Shown here: positions 8,926-16,603 of the stretch, piece after piece
How positions within the stretch are numbered: position 1 is the stretch's first letter
Layout: the number at the start of each line of letters is the position of its first letter
Assembly (NCBI GenBank): GCA_963650385.1
Contig: CAVJLL010000001.1
Location: 1-64,000 of the forward strand
Length of the DNA: 64,000 nucleotides
Source of the DNA: CAG-791 sp963650385
GTDB taxonomy: Bacteria > Bacillota > Clostridia > Lachnospirales > Lachnospiraceae
Direction of reading: 5' to 3'
Program-made: the position numbers and the translations under genes
Notes under the pieces: generated by a model
What the model was told of the DNA's origin: nothing
Seen by the model: only the letters and a program-made list of their open reading frames with translations
The model's database searches: none

Positions 8926-9094
8926 TCAGAGAAGACACGGAATCCTCTGGGTTTTCCTGATGAAACAGCCAATCTCTGCAGAGATTGGCTTAAAAGCCGG
9001 GAAACCGGCAAAAATCATGCATGATTAAGTGAAGAAACCTCTCGACTTATGTGGAAAGCTCCGCTGCCGGAAACGGCGGCGGAGCTTTGTATTT
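8926..9094 (+). other. structured 3' region: three palindromes ending in a terminator
   Basis: Successive perfect or near-perfect hairpins: GCCAATCTCTG with its complement (8968-8989), GCCGG-GAAA-CCGGC (8996-9009), the palindrome ATCATGCATGAT (9014-9025), then a strong hairpin GCTCCGC.GCCG-GAAA-CGGC.GCGGAGC (9058-9085) with a TTTGTATTT tail. The last is a terminator. The others could be a stabilising 3' UTR or an independent small RNA; I recognise no known riboswitch. Confidence 0.5.
9055..9094 (+). terminator. intrinsic terminator upstream of tRNA cluster
   Basis: 12-bp GC-rich stem with GAAA tetraloop (9058-9085) followed by TTTGTATTT. Separates the secreted-protein transcript from the tRNA promoter at 9133. 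Confidence 0.8.
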
Positions 9095-9132
9095 CCACCC
9101 AAAAAAGTTTGTCCGGTCCCCATAAAAAAGTG

Positions 9133-9161
9133 TTGACAGAAGTGAGAAGATTTAATACAAT
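9133..9161 (+). promoter_or_regulatory. sigma-A promoter of the tRNA cluster
   Basis: TTGACA (9133-9138), 17-bp spacer, TACAAT (9156-9161), 11 bp before the first tRNA. Near-consensus, as expected for stable RNA genes. Confidence 0.85.
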
Positions 9162-9172
9162 ACCATTTGTTC

Positions 9173-9256
9173 GCAGAAGTGGCGGAATTGGTAGACGCGC
9201 AGGCTTCAGGTGCCTGTGGCAGCAATGTCGTGAGGGTTCAAGTCCCTTCTTCTGCA
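9173..9256 (+). tRNA. tRNA-Leu (anticodon CAG)
   Basis: Acceptor GCAGAAG pairs with CTTCTGC, discriminator A; class II with long variable arm; anticodon stem CAGGC/GCCTG with loop TTCAGGT gives anticodon CAG. GGTTCAAGTCCC T-arm. No encoded CCA. Confidence 0.95.
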
Positions 9257-9314
9257 CGATTCAGAGCCCGGCAGAGAGGTGTCTGCAGGCTCTGATCTGT
9301 TTTATAAGGAATAC

Positions 9315-9398
9315 GCGGGAGTGTCGGAATTGGTAGACGAGCAAGATTAAGGTTCTTGTGACTGTAAGGCCGTGTGGGTTCAAGTCCCATCTCCCGCA
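9315..9398 (+). tRNA. tRNA-Leu (anticodon TAA)
   Basis: Acceptor GCGGGAG pairs with CTCCCGC; anticodon stem CAAGA/TCTTG with loop TTAAGGT gives TAA; long variable arm; T-arm TGGGTTCAAGTCCCA. No encoded CCA. Second of three tRNAs in the cluster. Confidence 0.95.
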
Positions 9399-9428
9399 TT
9401 AGCGTCAGGAGTCATTTCTGATGCGCAT

Positions 9429-9501
9429 GCGGTCATAGCTCAGCTGGGAGAGCGCGTCCTTGACGTGGACGAGGTCGCAGGTTCGAGCCCTGCTGGCCGT
9501 A
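9429..9501 (+). tRNA. tRNA-Val (anticodon GAC)
   Basis: D-arm TAGCTCAGCTGGGAGAGC, anticodon stem CGTCC/GGACG with loop TTGACGT gives GAC, T-arm GCAGGTTCGAGCCCTGC. The acceptor GCGGTCA pairs with TGGCCGT using two wobble pairs (1-72 G.U and 5-68). No encoded CCA. Confidence 0.88.
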
Positions 9502-9511
9502 TGAACAGAGA

Positions 9512-9568
9512 TCCCGTATCATCAACGATAGCTAATACAAGCGTTGATGATACGGGACTTTTTATTTT
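9512..9568 (+). terminator. intrinsic terminator of tRNA cluster
   Basis: 16-bp perfect stem TCCCGTATCATCAACG (9512-9527) with its complement (9542-9557), then CTTTTTATTTT. Confidence 0.92.
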
Positions 9569-9803
9569 CGCCGGCAACCGCTGCAGTTCACTGTGAGCCC
9601 ATTGCTTGCAGAAGGATTCGAGATGGGGCCAGCAGTTATATTTTTGTTCTGTGAAAAAAGGAAATCTGCAGACCACACAGAATATTATAAAGAGTAGATT
9701 TTCAAACGGCTTCTGGCCGGCCCCACCGAGGTTTTCCAAAGGAAAATCGAGATAAAGGTTGAACAGATACCGATTTTGTTAATGAATCTGCGGAGGGGAA
9801 ACG
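9569..9803. other. intergenic region between tRNA-Val and dgt, no gene
   Basis: No coding frame that I believe. Contains a family-3 hairpin motif at 9724-9775 and near 9616 a related TTCGAGATGGGGCC fragment. The dgt ribosome-binding site (GGAGGGGAAA) closes the region. Confidence 0.5.
9724..9775. repeat. family-3 hairpin motif, copy A
   Basis: CACCGAGG, then stem TTTTCC-AAA-GGAAAA (9732-9746), then TCGAGAT....GGTTGAACAG and ATACCGATT. Aligns without gaps to 24847-24898, where the stem is ATTTGC-GAA-GCAAAT; paired positions have changed together. Confidence 0.7.
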
Positions 9804-10817
9804 ATGGGGAATCAGAGCATTCGCGAGCAGCTCGAAGAACGGGAGCAGGAAATTCTGGCTCCGTGGGCTGCATTTTCTTCGGAATCCAAAGGCCGTCGGA
9901 GGGACGAGCCGCAGGATGATCTGCGTCCGGTCTTCCAGAGAGACCGGGACCGGATCCTTCACTCGAAATCCTTTCGGCGTCTGAAGGATAAAACGCAGGT
10001 TTTCATTACGCCGGACGGCGACCACTACCGGACGCGGATGACGCATACACTGGAGGTTTCCCAGAATGCCAGAACAATTGCAAAGGCGCTGCGCCTGAAC
10101 GAGGACCTGACGGAGGCCATTGCACTGGGGCATGATCTGGGGCACACGCCGTTCGGACATGCCGGCGAACGTGTTCTGGACCGGCTTTGTCCCGGAGGCT
10201 TTGATCACGCCGGGCAGTCGGTCCGGCTGGCGGAGCTTTTGGAGAAGGACGGCCAGGGGCTGAACCTGACCTGGGAGGTCCTGGACGGCTTTGCCAATCA
10301 CCAGACGGATGGGCATCCGGCCACGCTGGAGGGGCGCATTGTCCGGTATTCGGACAAGATCGCGTATTTTCATCACGACATGGATGATGCGATCCGCGGC
10401 GGGATTCTGACGGACGCAGACGTGCCGGAGGAGATTGCCTGCGTTCTGGGGCATACCATGGAGGAGCGGCTGGACACCTACGTGCACGACATCATCTCCA
10501 ACTCTATGGGGAAGCCGATCCTGGAGATGTCTGCACCGGTCGAAAAGGCCTACCGGCAGTTCCGGGACTTTATGTTTGAAAATGTCTATACCAATCCCAA
10601 GGCTAAGGGCGAAGAGGCAAAGGCAATGGGAATCGTGGAGCAGCTGTTTCACTATTACTGCCGGAACATTGACCTTTTGCCGGAGTATTTAAAACGGCGC
10701 ATGGATGTGTGCGGCGATTCCGCGGAGCGAATCGTCTGTGATTACATTTCGTCCATGACGGACCGCTTCGCAATCGCCCGCTACGAAGAGATCTATGTGC
10801 CGAAATGCTGGCAATAA
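9804..10817 (+). CDS. dgt: deoxyguanosinetriphosphate triphosphohydrolase-like dNTPase
   Basis: 337 residues; HD-superfamily dNTP triphosphohydrolase that splits dNTPs into nucleoside and tripolyphosphate and so tunes dNTP pools. Metal-binding HD signature is intact: RMTHTLEVSQNAR near residue 75 and AIALGHDLGHTPFGHAGE near residues 110-127; the substrate loop region FRRLKDKTQVF near residue 57 also fits. Typical of the shorter, Dgt-like (YpgQ-distinct) class found immediately upstream of dnaG in Clostridia. ATG at 9804 follows GGAGGGGAAACG. A 102-bp tandem repeat separates it from dnaG. Confidence 0.92.
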   Translation: MGNQSIREQLEEREQEILAPWAAFSSESKGRRRDEPQDDLRPVFQRDRDRILHSKSFRRLKDKTQVFITPDGDHYRTRMTHTLEVSQNARTIAKALRLNEDLTEAIALGHDLGHTPFGHAGERVLDRLCPGGFDHAGQSVRLAELLEKDGQGLNLTWEVLDGFANHQTDGHPATLEGRIVRYSDKIAYFHHDMDDAIRGGILTDADVPEEIACVLGHTMEERLDTYVHDIISNSMGKPILEMSAPVEKAYRQFRDFMFENVYTNPKAKGEEAKAMGIVEQLFHYYCRNIDLLPEYLKRRMDVCGDSAERIVCDYISSMTDRFAIARYEEIYVPKCWQ

Positions 10818-10828
10818 GATACTCGCAT

Positions 10829-11071
10829 GCGGCTGATGCCGCATGCTCCTATTAAGAGTGAGCACCCTTCGGGTGCGTCACTCTCGCTTCGGAGAAATCG
10901 CCTTCGCGAATTTCTCCTTGCGTACTCTTTGCGGCTGATGCCGCATGCTCCTATTAAGAGTGAGCACCCTTCGGGTGCGTCACTCTCGCTTCGGAGAAAT
11001 CGCCTTCGCGAATTTCTCCTTGCGTACTCTTTGCGGCTGATGCCGCATGCTCCTATTAAGAGTGAGCACCC
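10829..11071. repeat. 102-bp tandem direct repeat, 2.4 copies, between dgt and dnaG
   Basis: Copies at 10829-10930, 10931-11032 and a 39-bp partial at 11033-11071, essentially identical. Each unit contains three hairpins: GCGGC-TGAT-GCCGC, GCACCC-TTCG-GGGTGC inside GAGTGA/TCACTC, and GGAGAAATxCGC with its complement. Because 102 is a multiple of three, a frame runs open through all copies, but it has no ribosome-binding site and I do not call it a gene. The partial third copy ends next to the dnaG ribosome-binding region. Confidence 0.95.
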
Positions 11072-11094
11072 GATGAAAGGAAGCTATCGATACC

Positions 11095-13008
11095 ATGTAC
11101 TATCCGGAAGACGTGGTGGAGCAGGTGATATCCTCCAATGATATTGTGGACATCATCGGTTCCTACGTACACCTCAAAAAAAGCGGTGCCAGCTATATGG
11201 GACTGTGTCCGTTTCATAATGAGAAAACGCCGTCCTTTTCGGTTCATCCCGGCAAACAGGTATTCCACTGTTTTGGCTGCGGGGAAGGCGGGAACGCGCT
11301 GACCTTCCTCATGAAGTACGAGAACTATTCCTTTCAGGAGGCGCTGAAGGTGCTGGCGGATCGGGCCGGGATCAAGCTGCCGGAGGAGAATTTCTCACAG
11401 GAGGCCAGGCGGCGCCAGGAGCAGCGGGCACAGCTCCTAGCGATCAACAAGGAGGCAGCCACCTACTATTACCGGCTGCTGCGCACGCCAAAGGGCAGGA
11501 CCGGGCTGGAATATTTTGCCAAGCGCCAGCTGACGCCGCAGACGATGAACCGGTTCGGGCTCGGATACGCGGACGGCGCCGGCTCGGATATGGTCGCGCA
11601 CCTGCGCAGCATGGGCTTTTCCGATGAGAACATCCTGCTCTCCGGGATCGGCGCCTACGATGAGAAGCGGGGCCTTCATGACAAGTTCTGGAACCGCGTC
11701 ATGTTCCCCATCATGGATGTCACCAACAAGGTGATCGGCTTCGGCGGGCGCGTCATGGGTGACGGCAAGCCCAAATATCTCAACTCGCCGGAAACGCCGG
11801 TTTTCGATAAGTCGCGGAATCTCTACGGGCTGAATGTGGCCAAAAAAACGAAATGCGGCTACTTTATTCTCTGCGAGGGCTATATGGACGTCATTGCCAT
11901 GCACCAGGCCGGCTTTACGCAGGCGGTGGCATCGCTGGGAACGTCCTTTACCGAGGGGCAGGCGGCTGTCATAAAGCGCTACGTGAAGCGTGTGCTCCTG
12001 TCCTACGATTCGGACGGCGCCGGCGTGAAGGCGGCCATGCGCAACATCGGGATTCTGCACGACGCGGGCCTGACAGGAAAGGTTGTGAATCTCGAGCCCT
12101 TCAAGGACCCGGATGAATTCATGAAGAACCTCGGTCCGGAGGAATTCCAGAAGCGCCTGGACAATGCGGAGAATTCGTTTTTCTACCAGATCCGGCAGAT
12201 CGAGAAGGATTACCGGATGGACGATCCTGCCTCGCGGTCGGATTTTTATCACGAGATTGCGCGGCGCCTGTGCAGCTTTTCCGATGAGATGGAACGGGAT
12301 TCCTACATAAAGGCCATGGCGGAGCACTATTTCATCGATGTCGATATGCTGCGCCGGGAGGTGGCTGCGTACGGAAACGTGGTTTCCAGTGAGGAGGCGT
12401 CCAGGCCCAGGGAGCGCGCGGGAGGCGGAGCGACAGCCGGTGGAGCTGCAGCCGCCGCTGTGAGCCGTCCGGAGGGAGACTCAAACCGGAAGGAAGCGCG
12501 GTCAGAGCAGGGCGGCAGGCGCCTTTCTGTGCAGGACAAGGCAATGCTCCGCAACGAGCAGCTCCTCCTGACCTTTGTCTCGGACGATCCGGGGCTGTAT
12601 CCGCAGATCCGGGACTACATTTCGGCGGAGGATTTCTCGGAAGGCGTGCCGAGGATGGCTGCAGAGAAGTATTTTGCCATGCTCGAGCGCGAAACGGGCG
12701 ACAAGCTCGCGGCGGCCTCCGGCACCAGCGCAAGGCCGCATTCCTCGCCGGGGACGGTGGTCGCGATGTTCGAGGAGGAAGAGGAGCAGCGCCAGGCAGC
12801 GCAGCTCTTCGAGACGAGGCTTTCGGGCATTACACAGGAGGAGCTGGAGAAGGCGCTCCGCGATGTGCTGTGTGCCATCAAGCGCAGCACCATTCAGCGG
12901 ATGTCCGCGAATCTCTCGGATCCGGCATCCCTGTCCCGCCTGATGAAGGCCAAAAAGGACCTGGCAGCCCTGGGGCAGCTGCCGCTGAACCTGAGCATAG
13001 CCGAGTGA
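11095..13008 (+). CDS. dnaG: DNA primase
   Basis: 637 residues; synthesises RNA primers at the replication fork and binds DnaB through its C-terminus. CHC2 zinc finger CPFHNEKTPSFSV...CFGCG (Cys39-His42...Cys-x2-Cys, residues about 39-64), the RNA polymerase domain in residues 120-250, TOPRIM motifs GYMDVIAMHQ and SYDSDGAG (residues 260-310), then a low-complexity Ala/Gly/Arg linker (about 440-480) before the helicase-interacting domain. Start ATG 11095; AAAGGAAG lies 11-18 bp upstream, a little distant. First gene of the dnaG-rpoD block, the classic macromolecular synthesis operon. Confidence 0.97.
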   Translation: MYYPEDVVEQVISSNDIVDIIGSYVHLKKSGASYMGLCPFHNEKTPSFSVHPGKQVFHCFGCGEGGNALTFLMKYENYSFQEALKVLADRAGIKLPEENFSQEARRRQEQRAQLLAINKEAATYYYRLLRTPKGRTGLEYFAKRQLTPQTMNRFGLGYADGAGSDMVAHLRSMGFSDENILLSGIGAYDEKRGLHDKFWNRVMFPIMDVTNKVIGFGGRVMGDGKPKYLNSPETPVFDKSRNLYGLNVAKKTKCGYFILCEGYMDVIAMHQAGFTQAVASLGTSFTEGQAAVIKRYVKRVLLSYDSDGAGVKAAMRNIGILHDAGLTGKVVNLEPFKDPDEFMKNLGPEEFQKRLDNAENSFFYQIRQIEKDYRMDDPASRSDFYHEIARRLCSFSDEMERDSYIKAMAEHYFIDVDMLRREVAAYGNVVSSEEASRPRERAGGGATAGGAAAAAVSRPEGDSNRKEARSEQGGRRLSVQDKAMLRNEQLLLTFVSDDPGLYPQIRDYISAEDFSEGVPRMAAEKYFAMLERETGDKLAAASGTSARPHSSPGTVVAMFEEEEEQRQAAQLFETRLSGITQEELEKALRDVLCAIKRSTIQRMSANLSDPASLSRLMKAKKDLAALGQLPLNLSIAE

Positions 13009-13078
13009 TGGAGACGCGCAGACAAACAGATAGATGAACCATGCGAATGGATGCATAGAAGATAGAAGGAGATTATAC

Positions 13079-14548
13079 ATGGCTAAGAAGAAGGAAGAAC
13101 TGACAGCAAAGACGGAGCAGGACAAGACCACTGCGGCGAAAAAGCCGTCAGCCAGAAAGGCAGCTGCATCGAAGGCTCCGGCCAAGGCAGAAGCGGCCGG
13201 CAAGACGGAGACAAGCGCTGAGGACGAGTTCCGCCTCCGCCTGGACAAGCTGGTGAAGCAGGCAAAGGCAAACGGCGATGTGCTCGACAACAAGGAGGTT
13301 CTTCACACCTTTGCAGACATGGATCTGGAGGATGAAAAATACGACCTCATCACATCCTTCCTAGAGAGCAACGGCATTGACGTGCTGAATCTGGAGGAGG
13401 ACGATCAGAACGACGTTCCCGTCATTGAGGACGACGATGTCGTGGACGATGACGAGGTTCCGGACGAGGAGCTGGAGCTGATCGAGCAGGAGGAAGTTGA
13501 TACCGACGACCTCGACAGCGGCATGGATTCCGTGAACATTGAGGATCCGGTCCGCATGTACCTGAAGGAAATCGGAAAGGTGCCGCTTCTGACTGCCCAG
13601 GAGGAGGTTGCCATCGCCAAGCGCATGGAGAACGGCGACATCGCGCAGAAGATGCTCGATACCCTGTTTAAGGATGTGGCGGACGATGACACCGGCCGTG
13701 TGACCACCCGCGAGGAGCTCGAGCAGTTCCTCCGCAGCGACGAGCAGCGGGCGGAGATCGACGAGAAGGCGCCCGTCCTGGAGGGCAAGAACAAGAGCGA
13801 GCTGAAGGAGGTCGTCAACGACGGCGAGGAGGCCAGGAAGAAGCTGGCGGAGGCCAACCTCCGGCTCGTTGTTTCCATCGCCAAGCGCTACGTGGGCAGA
13901 GGAATGCTGTTCCTGGATCTCATTCAGGAGGGAAACCTCGGACTGATCAAGGCCGTCGAGAAGTTCGACTTCCGCAAGGGCTTTAAGTTCTCCACCTACG
14001 CCACCTGGTGGATCCGGCAGGCCATCACCAGAGCCATTGCCGACCAGGCCAGAACCATCCGCATCCCGGTTCATATGGTGGAGACCATCAACAAGCTGGT
14101 GCGCATCTCCCGGCAGCTTCTGCAGGAGCTGGGCAGAGAGCCTTCTCCGGAGGAGATCGCAGAACGCATGGGAATTCCGGTGGAGAGAGTCCGCGAGATC
14201 ATCAAGATTTCGCAGGAGCCGGTTTCCTTGGAGACGCCCATCGGCGAGGAGGAGGATTCGCATCTGGGTGATTTCATCCAGGACGACAACGTGCCGGTAC
14301 CGGCAGAGGCTGCTGCCTATACGCTGTTAAAGGAGCAGCTCCAGGAGGTGCTCGGAACGCTGACCGAGCGCGAGCAGAAGGTTCTGCGCCTGCGCTTTGG
14401 CCTGGATGACGGCCGCGCACGCACGCTTGAGGAGGTCGGCCGGGAGTTCAATGTTACGCGTGAGCGCATCCGCCAGATCGAGGCGAAGGCACTCCGCAAG
14501 CTTCGTCACCCGTCCCGCTCCAGAAAGCTCAAGGATTATCTGGATTAA
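13079..14548 (+). CDS. rpoD: RNA polymerase sigma factor RpoD (sigma-A)
   Basis: 489 residues; primary sigma factor. Region 1.2 begins at VRMYLKEIG, region 2 has DLIQEGNLGLIKAVEKFD followed by FSTYATWWIRQAITRA, and region 4.2 ends TRERIRQIEAKALRKLRHP. The N-terminal 45 residues are Lys/Ala-rich (AKKKEELTAKTE, KPSARKAAASKAPAK) and residues about 105-160 are very acidic, both longer than in B. subtilis SigA (371 residues). Start at 13079 is set by AGAAGGAGATTATAC; an in-frame ATG at 13034 has no good site. Co-directional with dnaG, 70 bp downstream of it. Confidence 0.97.
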   Translation: MAKKKEELTAKTEQDKTTAAKKPSARKAAASKAPAKAEAAGKTETSAEDEFRLRLDKLVKQAKANGDVLDNKEVLHTFADMDLEDEKYDLITSFLESNGIDVLNLEEDDQNDVPVIEDDDVVDDDEVPDEELELIEQEEVDTDDLDSGMDSVNIEDPVRMYLKEIGKVPLLTAQEEVAIAKRMENGDIAQKMLDTLFKDVADDDTGRVTTREELEQFLRSDEQRAEIDEKAPVLEGKNKSELKEVVNDGEEARKKLAEANLRLVVSIAKRYVGRGMLFLDLIQEGNLGLIKAVEKFDFRKGFKFSTYATWWIRQAITRAIADQARTIRIPVHMVETINKLVRISRQLLQELGREPSPEEIAERMGIPVERVREIIKISQEPVSLETPIGEEEDSHLGDFIQDDNVPVPAEAAAYTLLKEQLQEVLGTLTEREQKVLRLRFGLDDGRARTLEEVGREFNVTRERIRQIEAKALRKLRHPSRSRKLKDYLD

Positions 14549-14613
14549 TTTGCCTGCAGGCAGCGGGTTCGCGCTGCAATGCGGCAGTTGCGGAACAGAT
14601 ATGGGAATATAAC

Positions 14614-15603
14614 ATGATTGGTTTATCGAAACGCCTGCAGACCATCTGCGACATGGTGCGGCCCGGAGCGCGCATCTGCGACGTCGGCTGCGACCATGCG
14701 TATGTAGACATACGGCTCCTGCAGGAAAATAAAATCGCATTTGCCCTGGCGATGGATGTGGCAGACGGGCCGCTGGCCACTGCCCGCTCGAATCTGGAGC
14801 TGACGGAGCTGTATGAGAGCGGCCGCTGCGAGCTGCGCAAATCGGACGGCCTTGCCGCCTATGAGCCGGGCGAGGCCGACTGCATGATCTGTGCCGGCAT
14901 GGGGGGCATTCTGATGACGTCACTCCTGGAGGCCGGGCAGGAGAAGGCAGCATCCTTTGAGGAGCTTCTCCTCTCGCCGCAGTCAGAGCTCCATCTGGTA
15001 AGAGAGTGGCTGCAGCGCAGCGGCTTTGTCATCGCGGAGGAGCGGTTCCTTACGGATGAGGGCAAATATTACACAGTGATGCGGGCCGTGCCGGAGGATA
15101 AACTGCAGCATCCCCGACCATGGGCAGACTGTGGTTCGATGCGTTCCGTGAGGGCTGCTGGTGGGCAGCACGCTCGCCCCGGGGTTGACTGGGAACAGAT
15201 CGCCGGCCGAATTCAGGCGCTTCCGCAGGAAACGATCCAAAAGGCAGGGATCGATACACAGACGCTTTGCAAAATGCTGCGTTCGCCGGCCTTTCAGTCT
15301 CTTGCAGAGAAGACCTACGGCCCCTGCATTCTGAAGCTGTACCTGGAGCGCGGGACGCATGCCGCAGCCCCGCCTGCAGGACGCACAGAGCCGGGGGAAG
15401 AGACCGCTTGCTGCTTTGAACGGTTTCTTGCGGAAACGATCCGCAGCCGGTTTGCCATTGCGGAGAATCTGAATCAGAAGCTGGAGGAGCTCGGTCCGGA
15501 GCGCGGGCAGAACCTGGTGCAGCGGCTTCAGGATATTCAGACAGAGATCGGCATCCTGCAGACGCTCCTGGCAGCGAGAACGCTGTATCATGCGGGGATG
15601 TAG
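14614..15603 (+). CDS. trmK: tRNA (adenine(22)-N1)-methyltransferase TrmK
   Basis: 329 residues, SAM-dependent methyltransferase that modifies A22 of tRNA. Motif I is ARICDVGCDHAYVDIRLL (residues about 18-35), motif II AMDVADGP, and the family GMGG motif appears as CAGMGGILM near residue 92. Position directly after rpoD and before the Nif3-like gene is the conserved Bacillota arrangement (sigA-trmK-nif3). About 100 residues longer than B. subtilis TrmK; extra sequence is in the middle (residues 165-200, around SVRAAGGQHARPGVD) and in the coiled C-terminus. Confidence 0.9.
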   Translation: MIGLSKRLQTICDMVRPGARICDVGCDHAYVDIRLLQENKIAFALAMDVADGPLATARSNLELTELYESGRCELRKSDGLAAYEPGEADCMICAGMGGILMTSLLEAGQEKAASFEELLLSPQSELHLVREWLQRSGFVIAEERFLTDEGKYYTVMRAVPEDKLQHPRPWADCGSMRSVRAAGGQHARPGVDWEQIAGRIQALPQETIQKAGIDTQTLCKMLRSPAFQSLAEKTYGPCILKLYLERGTHAAAPPAGRTEPGEETACCFERFLAETIRSRFAIAENLNQKLEELGPERGQNLVQRLQDIQTEIGILQTLLAARTLYHAGM

Positions 15604-15690
15604 TTACAATTTCGCTTACGAATGTTTTGGGGAATTGCTGCGCGCCGCGCTCCCGCAGTCTTCGGTGCGGCAGATCGGAAGGAGGATGAT

Positions 15691-16473
15691 ATGCTTTTAT
15701 CGGAGCTGATGGCACAGGTGGAAGAGTTTTGCCCCCGGTCCTTTGCCATGGACTGGGACAATCCCGGACTCCAGGCAGGACGGAGTGATAAGGAGGTCTC
15801 GTGCGTTTATCTCGCCGTCGATGCAACGAGTGAGGTGATTGAGGATGCCGTTCGTCAGCACGCGGATCTTATCATAACGCACCATCCGCTGATCTTCGGC
15901 GGCATCAAGCAGGTGACGGATCAGGACTTTATCGGCAGGAGAATTGTGCGCCTTCTGACGCAGGACATGGCCCTGTATGCCATGCACACGAACTTTGACG
16001 TCATGGGAATGGCAGCAGAGGCGGCAGAGCGGCTGCGGCTTCTGAATCCGGATGTTCTGGACGTGACCTTTGAGGATGCGATTTCGCACGAGGGGCTTGG
16101 GCGCATCGGAGAGCTCCCGGAGCATATGACGCTGCAGGAATGCGCACAGTATGTGAAGGAGTGCTTTGACATTCCGCAGGTCCGCGTCTACGGCGATCCG
16201 GAGGCGCCGGTCGTCATGACAGCGATTCTCCCGGGCTCCGGCAAGGACGACATCGACCTGGCGCTTTCAAGAGGCGCGGATGTCATGATCACGGGAGACA
16301 TCACGCACCACGTGGGACTGGATGCCGTGGAAAAGGGAATTGCAGTCATTGACGCCGGGCACTACGGTGTGGAGAAGATGTTCGTGCCCTACATGCGGGA
16401 TTATCTATCCAGAGAATTCCCGGAGCTTCGGATCCTGTGCGCACCGGTGCAGGAGCCGTATACGGTGGTGTGA
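15691..16473 (+). CDS. Nif3-like dinuclear metal centre hexameric protein
   Basis: 260 residues, NIF3/DUF34 family; dinuclear metal centre, role uncertain (GTP cyclohydrolase I type 2-like annotation is common but unproven). Metal ligands visible: ITHHPLIF near residue 64, YAMHTNFD near residue 100, and C-terminal VIDAGHYGVEK near residue 220. The ATG at 15691 is preceded by AAGGAGGATGAT, a very strong site; an upstream in-frame ATG at 15622 is rejected. Sits directly after trmK as in many Bacillota. Confidence 0.9.
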   Translation: MLLSELMAQVEEFCPRSFAMDWDNPGLQAGRSDKEVSCVYLAVDATSEVIEDAVRQHADLIITHHPLIFGGIKQVTDQDFIGRRIVRLLTQDMALYAMHTNFDVMGMAAEAAERLRLLNPDVLDVTFEDAISHEGLGRIGELPEHMTLQECAQYVKECFDIPQVRVYGDPEAPVVMTAILPGSGKDDIDLALSRGADVMITGDITHHVGLDAVEKGIAVIDAGHYGVEKMFVPYMRDYLSREFPELRILCAPVQEPYTVV

Positions 16474-16480
16474 CAGGAAC

Positions 16481-16530
16481 GTAACAGCACACTCGCCAGC
16501 CAAACGACAGGGTGGCGTCTGTACAGTAAC
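16481..16530. repeat. family-1 element, 50-bp minimal copy with both ends
   Basis: Begins GTAACAGCACACTCGCCAG and ends GGCGTCTGTACAGTAAC. The interior of the full element is missing; the joint is at a GGCG shared by both arms, as expected from deletion between short direct repeats. Lies 7 bp after the Nif3-like stop codon. Confidence 0.8.
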
Positions 16531-16603
16531 ATAGGAAGCCTTTGCGGCATGGAAAACCGGCAGGAGAGGAACGCGGAGCAGCAGAAAGAAGAAAGGAGAG
16601 ACT

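Noticed and set aside
8926..9030. Hairpins considered as a c-di-GMP or other known riboswitch
   Set aside because: The conserved junction sequences of those classes are not present, and the region follows rather than precedes a gene.
10827..11141. Open frame of about 104 codons through the 102-bp tandem repeat
   Set aside because: It stays open because the period is a multiple of three; no ribosome-binding site, hairpin-rich, and its end overlaps dnaG.
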